36,355 bases of DNA. Source: Hyphomicrobiales bacterium (GTDB lineage Bacteria > Pseudomonadota > Alphaproteobacteria > Rhizobiales > Beijerinckiaceae). This document shows, piece by piece, positions 6,762 to 16,175 of the stretch (position 1 is the stretch's first letter; every line of letters begins with the position of its first letter). The notes under the pieces were generated by a model, which saw only the letters and a list, made by a program, of their open reading frames with translations, was not told the DNA's origin and made no database searches. The stretch is from NCBI GenBank assembly GCA_947455025.1, contig CANGLU010000025.1:1-36355 (forward strand), given 5' to 3'. Made by a program: the position numbers and the translations under genes.

Positions 6762-8255
6762 ATGCTGCTTGCCATTGATCAAGGCACAACTTCCTCCCGC
6801 GCAATATTGTTTCGCAACGACCTAACGATCGAACGCGTCAAGCAAAGTGAGTTTCCGCAGTATTTTCCGCGCTCTGGATGGGTGGAACATGACCCGGAAG
6901 AGATTTGGCAATCTGTCTTAAAGGTGTGCCGCGGCGTCATTGAGGAAGCGGGCGGCGGTGCCACTGCGATTGAGGCCATCGGCATTACCAATCAACGCGA
7001 GACGACGTTAATCTGGGACCGCTTGACGGGGGAACCGATCCATAGGGCCATTGTTTGGCAGGATCGTCGAACGGCCGACCCTTGCGCGACCCTTCGCCAG
7101 CAAGGCATTGAAGATCTTATCGCCGATAAAACCGGGCTGTTGCTCGACCCCTATTTTTCGGCAACAAAAATCGGCGCTATTTTGGATGTGGTACCGGGTG
7201 CGCGCGAAAGAGCGCTACGCGGTGAACTCGCTTTCGGCACCGTCGACAGTTTTCTGATCTGGCGCCTCACGGGCGGGCGGGTGCATGCGACGGATGCCAC
7301 CAACGCATCACGCACACTGTTGTGCAATCTTCACACAGGCCAATGGGACGATGAGCTCTTAGAGATATTTGACGTCCCCCGCGCCTTGCTGCCGGAGATC
7401 CGCGACAGTGCGGGCCTATTTGGCGAGACCGACCCCGGTTTATTCGGACGGGCCATTCCGATATGCGGCGTTGCGGGCGACCAGCAAGCGGCCGCGATCG
7501 GGCAGGCCTGTTTCAAGCCGGGGATGTTGAAGGCGACCTTTGGCACGGGGTGCTTTGCCCTGATGAACACCGGAAGCCAAGCCGTGCGCTCGCGCAACCG
7601 ATTGCTATCAACGATCGCCTACCAATTAAAAGGCCAGCGCACTTACGCGCTTGAAGGGTCGATTTTTATTGCCGGTGCGGCGATTCAATGGCTGCGGGAT
7701 GGTTTGCATTTTTTGACTGACGCATCGGCATCCGGCGCGATGGCCGAGAAAGCCGATCCCGAGCAGCGGGTTTATCTTGTACCGGCTTTTGTGGGGCTCG
7801 GTGCGCCCTATTGGGATCCGGATGCACGCGGCGCGCTGTTTGGCTTAACGCGCAATACGGGGCCGAATGAAATTACCCGCGCGGCATTGGAAGCTGTTTG
7901 CTTTCAAACCAATGATTTGATCACGGCGATGCAAGCCGATTGGCCGGAGGCCGAGCACGGTAACAGGGTGATCCGTGTCGATGGCGGCATGGCGGCATCG
8001 GACTGGACGATGCAAAGATTGGCCGATCTTGTGCACGGGCATGTCGAGCGCCCGGGTATCACCGAAACAACAGCCCTTGGTGCAGCATGGCTTGCCGGAC
8101 ATGCCATCGGGATTTGCCCATCGCCGGAGGCGTTTGCGGCATCCTGGCAAGCGGAAAAAAGCTTCGCGCCCGTCCAGTCTAAGGCAGAACGCGAGAAGGA
8201 TATCGCAGGCTGGAACGATGCGGTTTCCAGAACCCTATCGACGCCCAGCCGATAA
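6762..8255 (+). CDS. glpK: Glycerol kinase (497 aa)
   Basis: GlpK phosphorylates glycerol to sn-glycerol-3-phosphate using ATP in the cytoplasm. The full FGGY-kinase architecture is present. The N-terminal phosphate-binding motif is DQGTTSSRA (6-14). The substrate region is [12 protein letters not shown], followed by ITNQRETT and [19 protein letters not shown] and [14 protein letters not shown] lie in the middle, and the C-terminal signature-like [18 protein letters not shown] follows. Length is usual for GlpK. The ribosome binding site is weak and the start sits 20 bases after the Rap1a-like gene. No glpF, glpD or glpR is nearby, so regulation cannot be read from context. Confidence 0.96.
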   Translation: MLLAIDQGTTSSRAILFRNDLTIERVKQSEFPQYFPRSGWVEHDPEEIWQSVLKVCRGVIEEAGGGATAIEAIGITNQRETTLIWDRLTGEPIHRAIVWQDRRTADPCATLRQQGIEDLIADKTGLLLDPYFSATKIGAILDVVPGARERALRGELAFGTVDSFLIWRLTGGRVHATDATNASRTLLCNLHTGQWDDELLEIFDVPRALLPEIRDSAGLFGETDPGLFGRAIPICGVAGDQQAAAIGQACFKPGMLKATFGTGCFALMNTGSQAVRSRNRLLSTIAYQLKGQRTYALEGSIFIAGAAIQWLRDGLHFLTDASASGAMAEKADPEQRVYLVPAFVGLGAPYWDPDARGALFGLTRNTGPNEITRAALEAVCFQTNDLITAMQADWPEAEHGNRVIRVDGGMAASDWTMQRLADLVHGHVERPGITETTALGAAWLAGHAIGICPSPEAFAASWQAEKSFAPVQSKAEREKDIAGWNDAVSRTLSTPSR

Positions 8256-8282
8256 AAGGCAGGCATCGATCAGGATCCTGTT

Positions 8283-9326
8283 TTATTTTCCGGCGAGTTG
8301 GCTCAACGCCGCTTTAATCTCTGCATCAGACTTGATCGCTATGCGGGCTGCCTGATCCGCCGTGACAAGGTTTTGCCGTTCAAGCAAAACAAGCGCCGTG
8401 GTGAGCGGGCTGATTTGCGCGGCGACCGAAAGGGAGTCGGTTGGTGCCGAGGCTTTCTCTTCCGTTCCAACCTCTTGGCCGAACAGCAACATCATCACGG
8501 TACGGCCAACGAGGTTCATCAAAATCGAGAACAAGATCAATCCGGCAAACATCGTCACAACGGCATTGATGCGCCCTAGCAAGGTGACGGGATAAAGATC
8601 GCCATAGCCCGTGGTGGTTAGGGTAACAAAGCACCACCACATCGCCGTAGGGATCGAGTCGAAGAAGTGCTTATCATCCGGAATGGGCGTGCCCGTGATC
8701 GGATCCGTCGGCACATAGGTGTCGGGCGTCGCACCCGTTGCTGCAGCGATGGCGTCGAGTGCGGCTTGTCCGTCGGCGATGGTGGATGGCGAATATTGTG
8801 CGCCTTCAGCATAATACATCACGCTGCTCGATATCATAACCACGGCGAACAGGGTGATGAGATAAATGTTCAGGTTGACGATCAGCGGGTTACGCTTTTT
8901 ACCGACCTGCTCCGCCAACATCTCCAAGGCCTGACGCGCCAGTTTCAAGACACGCAACACGCGCAACACGCGCATGACCCGCAAGACTTTGGTGCCACGC
9001 AAAGCATTGGTATTAAAGAGCAACAACAGCGAAGGAACGATCGAAAGGAGATCAATGACACCCCAAAAGCTGAAGATAAATTTCAGCCGGTGAGGCGCGA
9101 AATATAAATTGCCGATATATTCGACGATAAAAACGACAAGGGTTACTCGTTCTAAGATCGCGAGATACGCACCGTAGGACTGGGCGAAATCGGTTAACGT
9201 CTCGACCGCGATGCCTGCACAAGAAAGAAAAATGAAGAGAGCGATAAAATTCTGAAATCGGCGATAACCAACATAGGTAACATCGGTAAAAACCCGCTCT
9301 AAAAAGTGCATTACGCCTGTACGCAT
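8283..9326 (-). CDS. Voltage-gated-type potassium channel, six-TM (347 aa)
   Basis: A Kv-like ion channel subunit. Helices S1-S3 run from about 25 to 105. S4 carries regularly spaced basic residues (GTKVLRVMRVLRVLRVLKLAR, Arg/Lys every third residue, 111-131), the signature of a voltage sensor. S5 is at about 150-171. The potassium selectivity filter TTTGYGD is at 237-243, followed by S6 and a short cytoplasmic tail. The stretch between S5 and the pore helix (about 175-222) is an unusually long, Ala/Pro/Thr-rich extracellular turret. The start at 9326 has GAGGAAAG a few bases upstream; a longer in-frame ORF lacks support. It lies amid kup potassium transporter genes. Confidence 0.9.
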   Translation of the reverse strand: MRTGVMHFLERVFTDVTYVGYRRFQNFIALFIFLSCAGIAVETLTDFAQSYGAYLAILERVTLVVFIVEYIGNLYFAPHRLKFIFSFWGVIDLLSIVPSLLLLFNTNALRGTKVLRVMRVLRVLRVLKLARQALEMLAEQVGKKRNPLIVNLNIYLITLFAVVMISSSVMYYAEGAQYSPSTIADGQAALDAIAAATGATPDTYVPTDPITGTPIPDDKHFFDSIPTAMWWCFVTLTTTGYGDLYPVTLLGRINAVVTMFAGLILFSILMNLVGRTVMMLLFGQEVGTEEKASAPTDSLSVAAQISPLTTALVLLERQNLVTADQAARIAIKSDAEIKAALSQLAGK

Positions 9327-9652
9327 CTTAACTTTCCTCACTCTACTGCCATCAGTATTGAAGCGTAGGCTTAATTTGTCAAATAAATGCCCATGAATAT
9401 GGTTAATTTGACATCCGGATAGGTCCAATGGCGCGCGGAAACCCGTTGAAATGCTTTACGCTGTTTCCCGAATATTTTTATTGAACCAACGGACCTAATG
9501 ATGAAGCCGCGTGGCGACGGAAGGCTAGGTGACACTGCTCGTGGTGAAATATTTCCAACCGGGTCTACCCTTATTTCTGCCGAAACCACGTCAATTGTCG
9601 GCCTGTTTGGGCCGACTACCTGTTGCGTTTCAATCCCGGAAGGATATCAAAC
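9327..9652. other. Divergent intergenic region with repeats; cspA leader
   Basis: This 326-base gap separates the channel gene (minus) from the cold-shock gene (plus). It holds TTAATTTGTCA (9371-9381) and TTAATTTGACA (9403-9413), a direct repeat with one mismatch and 32-bp spacing. Within them TGTCAAAT (9377-9384) and ATTTGACA (9406-9413) form a perfect 8-bp inverted repeat. The TTGACA at 9408-9413 could be a -35 element for cspA, but no convincing -10 follows. The remaining stretch before cspA is probably its long leader, as is usual for cold-shock genes. No gene is seen. Confidence 0.4.
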
Positions 9653-9865
9653 ATGGCTACTGGAACCGTCAAATGGTTCAATTCCACCAAGGGCTTCGGC
9701 TTCATCCAGCCCGATAATGGCGGACCCGACGCATTCGTCCATATCAGCGCGGTCGAGCGCGCCGGTCTGCGCGACCTGCAGGAAGGCCAAAAGCTAACCT
9801 ATGAGCTGGTGGCCGACCGCAAAAGCGGAAAAATGTCGGCCGATCATTTGAAGGCGATCGGCTAG
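9653..9865 (+). CDS. cspA: Cold-shock DNA/RNA-binding protein, CspA family (70 aa)
   Basis: A single OB-fold cold-shock domain that binds single-stranded RNA and DNA. It opens MATGTVKWFNSTKGFGFIQPDNGGPDAFVHISAVERAGL, containing both RNA-binding motifs (KGFGFI, RNP1; DAFVHIS, RNP2), and ends with LTYELVADRKSGKMSADHLKAIG. Length is typical. The start is chosen by homology and by GGAAGGA upstream; a frame extending 10 residues further upstream is not supported. It is a single gene with a GC hairpin after it (9905-9934). Confidence 0.95.
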   Translation: MATGTVKWFNSTKGFGFIQPDNGGPDAFVHISAVERAGLRDLQEGQKLTYELVADRKSGKMSADHLKAIG

Positions 9866-9904
9866 TCCGCCCGACGCCCGCATAGACAGCGTTCTGACAG
9901 GGGA

Positions 9905-9934
9905 GCCCGTCTCAGGCATTCGAGGCGGGCGTTT
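9905..9934 (+). terminator. Probable terminator of the cold-shock gene
   Basis: GCCCGTCTC (9905-9913) pairs with GAGGCGGGC (9922-9930, one G-T wobble) around an 8-base loop, followed by GTTT. The T run is short, so efficiency is uncertain. Confidence 0.55.
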
Positions 9935-9978
9935 GGCGTGGCAGCATGGCTGTACACACCCGATAAAAAGCTCTGATG

Positions 9979-9997
9979 AAATGACGTAACGTCATTT
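9979..9997. promoter_or_regulatory. Perfect 19-bp palindrome upstream of kup (candidate operator)
   Basis: AAATGACGT, one central base, then ACGTCATTT: 9-bp perfect arms. It lies about 107 bases before the kup start at 10104, in a non-coding gap, and is followed by a T-rich tract. The geometry fits a dimeric regulator site. No matching regulator gene is in the window, and the identity of the binding protein is unknown. Confidence 0.5.
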
Positions 9998-10103
9998 TCT
10001 TTCGCATTGCAATATGCTAGGCCCAGCGCGGTTGTGACGCTGCGGGAAACCGTACCGCCATGACGGGTGCGTATTCCCGACAGTTCACGATGGAGCGAGG
10101 GCA

Positions 10104-12002
10104 ATGACCACCAGAAGTCACGCCGAACAGGGGCAGGAGCATGGTCGCAAGTCCAGCTTTCTGACGTTGATGATCGGTTCGATCGGCGTCGTCTACGGCG
10201 ATATTGGTACAAGCCCCCTCTATGCTTTCAAAGAATCGGCAAAGGCCGCCGCAGGACAACAGGGGATCCACCCGGGTGATATTATCGGGGTCGTATCGCT
10301 GATCATTTGGGCGCTGACCATTATTGTGACGCTTAAATATGTGGTCATCATGATGCGCGCCGACAATAAAGGCGAAGGCGGCACGTTAAGCCTGATGGCA
10401 CTGGCGCAGAAGGCGCTTGGTCGCAAAGGTGCCCTTATTCCGATTTTGGGCATTATTGGCGCCGCTCTCTTCTATGGCGACGCGGTGATCACGCCCGCCA
10501 TCTCGGTCCTGTCGGCGGTGGAAGGGCTAAGCCTCGTTACACCCGCATTCGACGCTTATGTCGTCGGCATCAGCCTTATCATTCTGATTGGTCTGTTTGT
10601 TGTCCAATCAAGCGGCACCGCCCGCGTGGGTGCCTTTTTCGGCCCGACAATGATCGTGTGGTTTGTGGTGCTGGGGCTTGGTGGCGTGATGCAAATTTGG
10701 CAGCATCCGGAAATATTGCACGCACTTAATCCGCTGACTGGCTTACATTTTTTACTTCACCACGGGCTGAACAGTTTTCTAACCCTCGGCTCGGTCTTTT
10801 TGGCGGTCACGGGGGCAGAGGCGCTGTATGCGGATCTCGGCCATTTCGGCCGCGGGCCGATCCGCACGGCTTGGCTTTATATTGCGTTTCCGTGCCTCGC
10901 TCTCAACTATCTTGGACAAGGCGCTTTGGTGATCGGCTCGCCCGACATGCTCGAAAATCCATTCTTCCGGCTTTATCCGGAATGGGCGCTGGTGCCGATG
11001 GTGATCTTGGCGACCGTGGCGACGATTATCGCGAGCCAAGCGGTCATTACCGGCGCATTCTCGCTCACCCAACAGGCTGTGCAATTGGGGCTTTTGCCGC
11101 GCTTTGATATTCGGGCGACATCCGAATTGGAGCGGGGGCAGATTTATATTCCCGGCATTAACTGGCTTTTATTGGGGGCTGTTCTTTTGCTGGTGCAGCT
11201 TTTCCGCTCATCCACCAGTCTTGCCGCGGCCTATGGCATCGCTGTTACAGGCACAATGGTGATTACCGTCATTCTTGCCTTTATCGTGGCATGGAAATTG
11301 TGGCGCATGCCGCTTTGGCTGGCTGTTGCCATGATCTTGCCCTTCCTCATTATCGACCTGCTTTTTCTATCGGCCAATTTAATGAAAATATTAGAAGGCG
11401 GATGGTTGCCGCTTCTCGTTGGCTTTAGCTTGATGGTGGTCATGCTAACTTGGCGTCGCGGCTCGGCCATTTTGTCGGAGCGCACGCATCGCGATGAAAT
11501 TGAGCTTAAAGGTTTTGTCGAAATGCTTGAAAAGCGGCCGCCCAACCGCGCATCGGGGACAGCGGTTTTTTTAACGGGCCATGCGGGCCGCGTACCCAGC
11601 GCCCTGCTGCATAATTTGAAGCATAACAAAGTTCTTCACGCTCAAAACGTGATCATGTCGATTGAAACGGCGGATGTCCCTTATGTTCATGTGCAAGACC
11701 GCGCGGTTGTGGAACAAATTTCCGAGACGTTTTATGTCGCCACTTTAAAATTTGGTTTCATGGATGAGCCTAATATCCCGAAGGCCATCCCAACCTTGAA
11801 AAAGCTTGGGCTTAAATTGGATGTAATGCAAACATCGTTTTTCTTGTCACGCCGGATGTTAAAGCGCGCCGCTCATTCCGATATGCCCGGTTGGCAAGAC
11901 CAATTGTTTATCTGGCTTGCACGGCGGGCGCATGACGCCTCGGCCTATTTTCACATTCCATCCGACCGTGCTGTCGAAGTGGGAACTCAGATCGGCGTAT
12001 GA
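10104..12002 (+). CDS. kup: Low-affinity potassium transporter Kup (632 aa)
   Basis: Kup/HAK/KT family secondary K+ uptake system of the inner membrane. The family signature [17 protein letters not shown] is at the first helix, followed by about 12 membrane segments including [18 protein letters not shown] and [36 protein letters not shown] opens the cytoplasmic C-terminal domain (about 475-632). Length and order are normal. The start has a modest AGGGC ribosome binding site. It is convergent with a second kup gene 29 bases away. The palindrome at 9979-9997 may regulate it. Confidence 0.96.
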   Translation: MTTRSHAEQGQEHGRKSSFLTLMIGSIGVVYGDIGTSPLYAFKESAKAAAGQQGIHPGDIIGVVSLIIWALTIIVTLKYVVIMMRADNKGEGGTLSLMALAQKALGRKGALIPILGIIGAALFYGDAVITPAISVLSAVEGLSLVTPAFDAYVVGISLIILIGLFVVQSSGTARVGAFFGPTMIVWFVVLGLGGVMQIWQHPEILHALNPLTGLHFLLHHGLNSFLTLGSVFLAVTGAEALYADLGHFGRGPIRTAWLYIAFPCLALNYLGQGALVIGSPDMLENPFFRLYPEWALVPMVILATVATIIASQAVITGAFSLTQQAVQLGLLPRFDIRATSELERGQIYIPGINWLLLGAVLLLVQLFRSSTSLAAAYGIAVTGTMVITVILAFIVAWKLWRMPLWLAVAMILPFLIIDLLFLSANLMKILEGGWLPLLVGFSLMVVMLTWRRGSAILSERTHRDEIELKGFVEMLEKRPPNRASGTAVFLTGHAGRVPSALLHNLKHNKVLHAQNVIMSIETADVPYVHVQDRAVVEQISETFYVATLKFGFMDEPNIPKAIPTLKKLGLKLDVMQTSFFLSRRMLKRAAHSDMPGWQDQLFIWLARRAHDASAYFHIPSDRAVEVGTQIGV

Positions 12003-12031
12003 GTGGCCTTTATGACCGCTCATCGCCCCAT

Positions 12032-13921
12032 TTACATTTCGAGGTGACCACCGAGCTCGACCACGTGACCCGGAGGAATTCGGAAATAATCCGTCGCGGT
12101 CATCATGTTCCGGTGCAGCGCGATAAAGAGCTTGGTTGTAATCGTATCCCAGAAACTATGATGGCGTGAGGTTAAGGTTTCACTGCCTACAAAGAAGGAT
12201 ACTTCGGCCAATTTGAAGCGGAATTCCTGAATGCGAAGCTGGGCCAAGACACGAAGGATCTTGGGCTCTTCGAAGAAGCCGTAGCGCAGCTTCACGACAT
12301 GGAAGTTTCCATCGAGATGCGTGATTTCAATCCGGTCTTTATCGGGAACCGTTGGAGCTGATACGAACTCAACCTTCATCAACAACACACGCTCATGCAG
12401 GATGCGGTTATGCTTGAGATTGTGCAATAGCGCGATCGGCACGACATCGGTATGAGCGACCATGAAAATCGAGGTTCCCGGTACGCGGATCGGCGGCCGC
12501 GCCAATATGTTTTTCAGGAATGATTCGAGCGGAACCGCATCGCGCCAGCGGGCTTTTAACAAACGGCTTCTGCCATTGATCCACACCGCCATGACGAAGA
12601 ACAAGAACGCGGCAAGGCAGAGCGGGAACCAGCCACCATCTAGGAATTTAAGAAGGTTGGTGCCGAAGAACACAATATCGATCACCAAGAACATGCCAAA
12701 CAGAGGCAGAGCCAATAGCGGTGGCCATTTGTTGCGTTTGATCATCACGATACCGGCCAAGATGGTGACAACCGCCATTGTGCCCGTCACCGCAATGCCA
12801 TAGGCCGAGCCGAGATTGTCGGACGTGCGGAAGCTGACCACCAAAGCCTCGACGATCAGAAAGAGAATGACATTGACCTTACTGACATAAATCTGCCCCA
12901 CTTCTTCCGCCGATGTATGGCGAACGCGAATACGGGGAATATAGCCAAGTTGTACGGCTTGATTGGTGATCGAGAAAGCGCCGGATATGACGGCTTGCGA
13001 AGCGATGATGGTTGCGGCAGCCGAAAGAATAACCATCGGAAAAAGCGTCCATGATGGCATCAGCAAATAGAATGGATTTTCAATGGTTGACGCATTACCG
13101 AGCACCAAAGCGCCTTGACCAAAATAGTTCAAAACCAAGCTCGGGAACACAAACCAGAGCCAAGTTCTATTGATCGGATCGCGACCAAAATGGCCCATAT
13201 CGGCAAAGAGCGCCTCGCCCCCCGTTACGGCCAAAACAACGGCACCCAACACACCCGTTGATAGTCCGGGGTGATAGATTAAAAAGCTTAAGCCATAACG
13301 CGGATTAAGCGCTAAGAAGATGGTCGGGTTGTGAATGATGGAAAGCACACCGGACACCGCGATGGTGGCAAACCACACCACCATGACGGGGCCAAATAAT
13401 CTTCCGACAACGGCAGTGCCGTAACGCTCGATCATAAACAATCCGGCGATCAGCACCAAAGTAACGGGAACGCTCAGACCGTGGAAAGCGGTTGTGGCCA
13501 CTTCTAGACCTTCAATCGCGCTGAGAACTGAAATCGCCGGCGTGATAACACTATCGCCATAAAAGAGCGCCGCGCCGAACAGACCGGCACCGAGCACAAA
13601 CAACCGGACCGCAGGCGATTTGACATAATCCAAAGCCAGAGCTGTTAGCGCAAACGTGCCGCCCTCGCCTTTATTGTCAGCCCGCATAATGACCGTGACA
13701 TATTTAATCGTCACGACCATGAGCAAGGACCAGAAGATCAGCGATAAAATGGCATAGACATTGGATTCCGTTACGCCGCCCGCCGCAATCACAGACTGCT
13801 TAAAGGCATAGAGCGGGCTGGTCCCGATATCGCCGTAAACCACACCAAGGGCGGCAACCATGGCCGTTCTGGACGAGGTGCTGGATTTGATGTGGTCATA
13901 GGTTGAGTGAAACCTAACCAT
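12032..13921 (-). CDS. kup: Low-affinity potassium transporter Kup, second copy (629 aa)
   Basis: Same family, with [17 protein letters not shown] at the first helix, [42 protein letters not shown], and [19 protein letters not shown] opening the C-terminal domain. The start at 13921 (MVRFHSTYDH) is chosen because GGAG lies 9 bases upstream; a TTG five codons earlier is less likely. It is a diverged paralogue of the kup at 10104, not a fresh tandem duplicate, since the two differ throughout. The genes face each other, so they are regulated from separate promoters. Confidence 0.95.
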   Translation of the reverse strand: MVRFHSTYDHIKSSTSSRTAMVAALGVVYGDIGTSPLYAFKQSVIAAGGVTESNVYAILSLIFWSLLMVVTIKYVTVIMRADNKGEGGTFALTALALDYVKSPAVRLFVLGAGLFGAALFYGDSVITPAISVLSAIEGLEVATTAFHGLSVPVTLVLIAGLFMIERYGTAVVGRLFGPVMVVWFATIAVSGVLSIIHNPTIFLALNPRYGLSFLIYHPGLSTGVLGAVVLAVTGGEALFADMGHFGRDPINRTWLWFVFPSLVLNYFGQGALVLGNASTIENPFYLLMPSWTLFPMVILSAAATIIASQAVISGAFSITNQAVQLGYIPRIRVRHTSAEEVGQIYVSKVNVILFLIVEALVVSFRTSDNLGSAYGIAVTGTMAVVTILAGIVMIKRNKWPPLLALPLFGMFLVIDIVFFGTNLLKFLDGGWFPLCLAAFLFFVMAVWINGRSRLLKARWRDAVPLESFLKNILARPPIRVPGTSIFMVAHTDVVPIALLHNLKHNRILHERVLLMKVEFVSAPTVPDKDRIEITHLDGNFHVVKLRYGFFEEPKILRVLAQLRIQEFRFKLAEVSFFVGSETLTSRHHSFWDTITTKLFIALHRNMMTATDYFRIPPGHVVELGGHLEM

Positions 13922-14036
13922 ATGCCGATACTCCAAAGGAACGCCTACACTCTAACGGGGCAGACCCTTAGTCCTTTGGATTGTCATAGGCAATGGCTCC
14001 GAGGACCCCATCACCCAAAAAAAGCAACAATGCCGA

Positions 14037-14061
14037 CGGGAGCCCGAAAATTGGGCACCCG
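14037..14061 (-). terminator. Possible terminator hairpin downstream of the SDR-like gene
   Basis: CGGGAGCCC (14037-14045) pairs with GGGCACCCG (14053-14061) with one mismatch around a 7-base AT-rich loop. On the minus strand a T run follows only after about 13 bases, so this is a weak terminator at best. Confidence 0.35.
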
Positions 14062-14106
14062 CCAGATTTGCTGAAGTTTATATCAGCCTAATAATGGGCC
14101 GGACGC

Positions 14107-14811
14107 TCAGACCGAGCGCATCAGGCCGCCATCGACCCTCAGGCTCTGCCCCGTGATATAGCCCGCCCCTTCGGATGCCAAAAAGGACACGGTGGCGGCG
14201 ATTTCAGCGCTTGTGCCATAGCGTTTCATCGGCACACCGGCCCGTCGCTCATCGGTTTGCGGGAGGCTATCAATCCAGCCGGGAAGAATATTGTTCATCC
14301 GGACATTATCGGCAGCATATTGATCAGCAAAGAGCTTGGTAAAAGCGGCAAGCCCTGCGCGGAAGACGGCCGATGTGGGGAACATCGGGCTAGGCTCGGC
14401 AACCCAAGCGGTGGAAATATTGATGACGGTACCTGATTTTTGCGCCTGCATATAAGGCGTTACCAACCGCGTGGCGCGGATGACGTTCATTAGATAAACA
14501 TCCATGCCCGTGTGCCACTGCTCATCGGTGATATCGAGCAAGGCCGCGCGCGGGCCATGGCCGGCGCTGTTGACCAAGACATCGATTCGGGACCAACGCG
14601 ACACGGCCAAATCGACGAATTTTTTCAAGTCCTCAACCGATTGGTTCGAGCCTGTGACGCCCAAGCCGCCAAGCTCTTTGGCCAGCGCCTCGCCTTTGCC
14701 AGATGAAGAGAGAATGGCGACCTCAAACCCGTCAGCGGCCAAGCGGCGAGCCGCTTCTGCCCCCATGCCGCTTCCGCCTGCGGTGATCAGCGCTACTTTT
14801 TTATGTGTCAT
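14107..14811 (-). CDS. Short-chain dehydrogenase-like protein lacking YxxxK (234 aa)
   Basis: A Rossmann-fold SDR protein. The cofactor motif is TAGGSGMG (10-17), the structural NSAG is at 81-84, the catalytic-type serine is in INISTAW (Ser133), and the end GQSLRVDGGLMRSV is classical. Aligning AGLAAFTKLFA with the AGLxxFxKxLA helix of FabG-type enzymes places SAVFR (147-151) where YxxxK should be. The catalytic Tyr is therefore Ser and the Lys is Arg. The protein may be a variant oxidoreductase or a non-catalytic binder. GGAGAG 7 bases upstream selects the ATG at 14811. It is divergent from the ABC cassette across a 113-base gap with an inverted repeat. Confidence 0.88.
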   Translation of the reverse strand: MTHKKVALITAGGSGMGAEAARRLAADGFEVAILSSSGKGEALAKELGGLGVTGSNQSVEDLKKFVDLAVSRWSRIDVLVNSAGHGPRAALLDITDEQWHTGMDVYLMNVIRATRLVTPYMQAQKSGTVINISTAWVAEPSPMFPTSAVFRAGLAAFTKLFADQYAADNVRMNNILPGWIDSLPQTDERRAGVPMKRYGTSAEIAATVSFLASEGAGYITGQSLRVDGGLMRSV

Positions 14812-14875
14812 GGTGTGGCTCTCCATCGGTCCAATTTGATGGCGGCACCTTCATCCCTCCCGTTGATAAGGTCAA

Positions 14876-14895
14876 CTTGTTTCAGATCAAACAAG
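14876..14895. promoter_or_regulatory. Perfect inverted repeat in divergent promoter region (candidate operator)
   Basis: CTTGTTT, six bases, AAACAAG: perfect 7-bp arms centred at about 14885.5. It lies between the divergent SDR-like gene (start 14811) and the export cassette (start 14925). The shape is typical of a dimeric repressor or activator site that could serve both directions. No regulator gene is adjacent. It also partly resembles an FNR-type TTGxx-N4-ATCAA box. Confidence 0.5.
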
Positions 14896-14924
14896 CCCCT
14901 CTCAAATGCGCTTAGGATGAAGCT

Positions 14925-16175
14925 ATGCAAAACGCCGCTTCATCCTCCTCCCCCTTGCGCAACCTGATCCACGGGATGTGGTTGCACCGTTGGTTTACTC
15001 TCGCCGTGCTTATTGTCGCAGCGGCGGGAGCCTTTGCCGTATTGCGCGTTTTTCTTGGCCCCGAAATCATTGTTGAGTCCGTCAAACGCGGCAATCTGAT
15101 CAAGACCGTTGTCGCGAGCGGGCATTTTGAAACGCCGTTTCGCGTCGAAATCGGCAGTCAGATGACCGGGGTTGTTACCGAGGTTCTGGTTGACGAGGGC
15201 GAAACGGTTAAAGCGGGGCAGGAACTCATCCATCTCGATGCACGAGAGATCAAGGCCGCGGTTGTTCAATCGCAAGGAGCGTTAGCGCAAGCTGAGGCGC
15301 GGCTACGGCAATTGAATGAGCTGACGCTGCCTGCAGCGCGCGAAACATTAGCGCAAGCAAAGGCCTCTTTGGTTGACGCGCAAAGCACCTATGACCGAAC
15401 CTCCTCGCTTTTCAAAAACGGGTTTTCACCGAATTCCGCGCTTGATGAAGCGCAAAAAAATCTCGATGTCGCCAAGGCACAAGTTCGAAGCGCCGAATTG
15501 CAAGTTTTTACGGCAAGCCCAGGCGGCAGTGATGACGTCGTAGCGGAAACGCAAGTCAAGCAAGCGCTCGCCACTTTAGAAGCCGCGCAATCGCGCCTCG
15601 CCTATACGACGATTACCGCACCGCGCGATGGTACGCTGATCAATCGAAGCGTAGAAAAGGGAACCGTTGTTCAAGCCGGTAAACCTCTATTGGTGCTGGC
15701 ACCCAATGGTATTAGCCAATTGGTGATTGGGGTGGATGAAAGAAATCTTGGCCTCATCGCTTTGGGCGAGCCGGCGCTTGCCTCAGCCGACGCATTTCCC
15801 GATCAGAAATTTGAAGCAAAGGTGAGTTACATCAACCCTTCCGTCGATATCACACGGGCATCGGTGGAGGTGAAACTGGATGTTGGCACGCCACCTGCCT
15901 TTCTGCGGCAAGATATGACGGTGTCGGTCGATATTGAAGTGGGGCGTCGCGACGCTGTAGCCGTGATTGGCACGCGCTATATCCATGATTTGCAAAGCGA
16001 TACGCCATGGGTTCTGGCAGCGGTTAAGGGCCGTGCGGTAAAGCGCACCGTCAAAATCGGTCTACGCGGTTTAAACGATGTGGAAATCCTCGATGGCCTG
16101 GCCCTTGGTGATCTGATTATTCCATCGCTGTCCGGCGTCGTCTCAGGCCAGCGTATTCGGGCCATTGTACCATGA
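14925..16175 (+). CDS. Periplasmic adaptor (HlyD/MacA-like membrane fusion protein) (416 aa)
   Basis: A membrane-fusion subunit linking an inner-membrane ABC transporter to the periplasm or an outer-membrane channel. A single N-terminal membrane helix (about 22-44, WFTLAVLIVAAAGAFAVLRVFL) anchors it. A split lipoyl domain follows (IGSQMTGVVTEVLVDEGETVKAGQELIHLD, 76-105, and ITAPRDGTLINRSVEKGTVVQAGKPLLVLAP) with an alpha-helical hairpin between, rich in Ala/Gln/Glu. Beta-barrel and membrane-proximal domains complete it. AGGATGA upstream supports the start. The permease gene overlaps its stop by four bases (ATGA). No TolC-like gene is adjacent. Confidence 0.9.
   Translation: MQNAASSSSPLRNLIHGMWLHRWFTLAVLIVAAAGAFAVLRVFLGPEIIVESVKRGNLIKTVVASGHFETPFRVEIGSQMTGVVTEVLVDEGETVKAGQELIHLDAREIKAAVVQSQGALAQAEARLRQLNELTLPAARETLAQAKASLVDAQSTYDRTSSLFKNGFSPNSALDEAQKNLDVAKAQVRSAELQVFTASPGGSDDVVAETQVKQALATLEAAQSRLAYTTITAPRDGTLINRSVEKGTVVQAGKPLLVLAPNGISQLVIGVDERNLGLIALGEPALASADAFPDQKFEAKVSYINPSVDITRASVEVKLDVGTPPAFLRQDMTVSVDIEVGRRDAVAVIGTRYIHDLQSDTPWVLAAVKGRAVKRTVKIGLRGLNDVEILDGLALGDLIIPSLSGVVSGQRIRAIVP

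Noticed and set aside
8950-8990. Short tandem-like repeat CGCAACACG
   Set aside because: It is the coding sequence of the Arg-rich S4 voltage sensor in the channel gene, not a separate repeat element.
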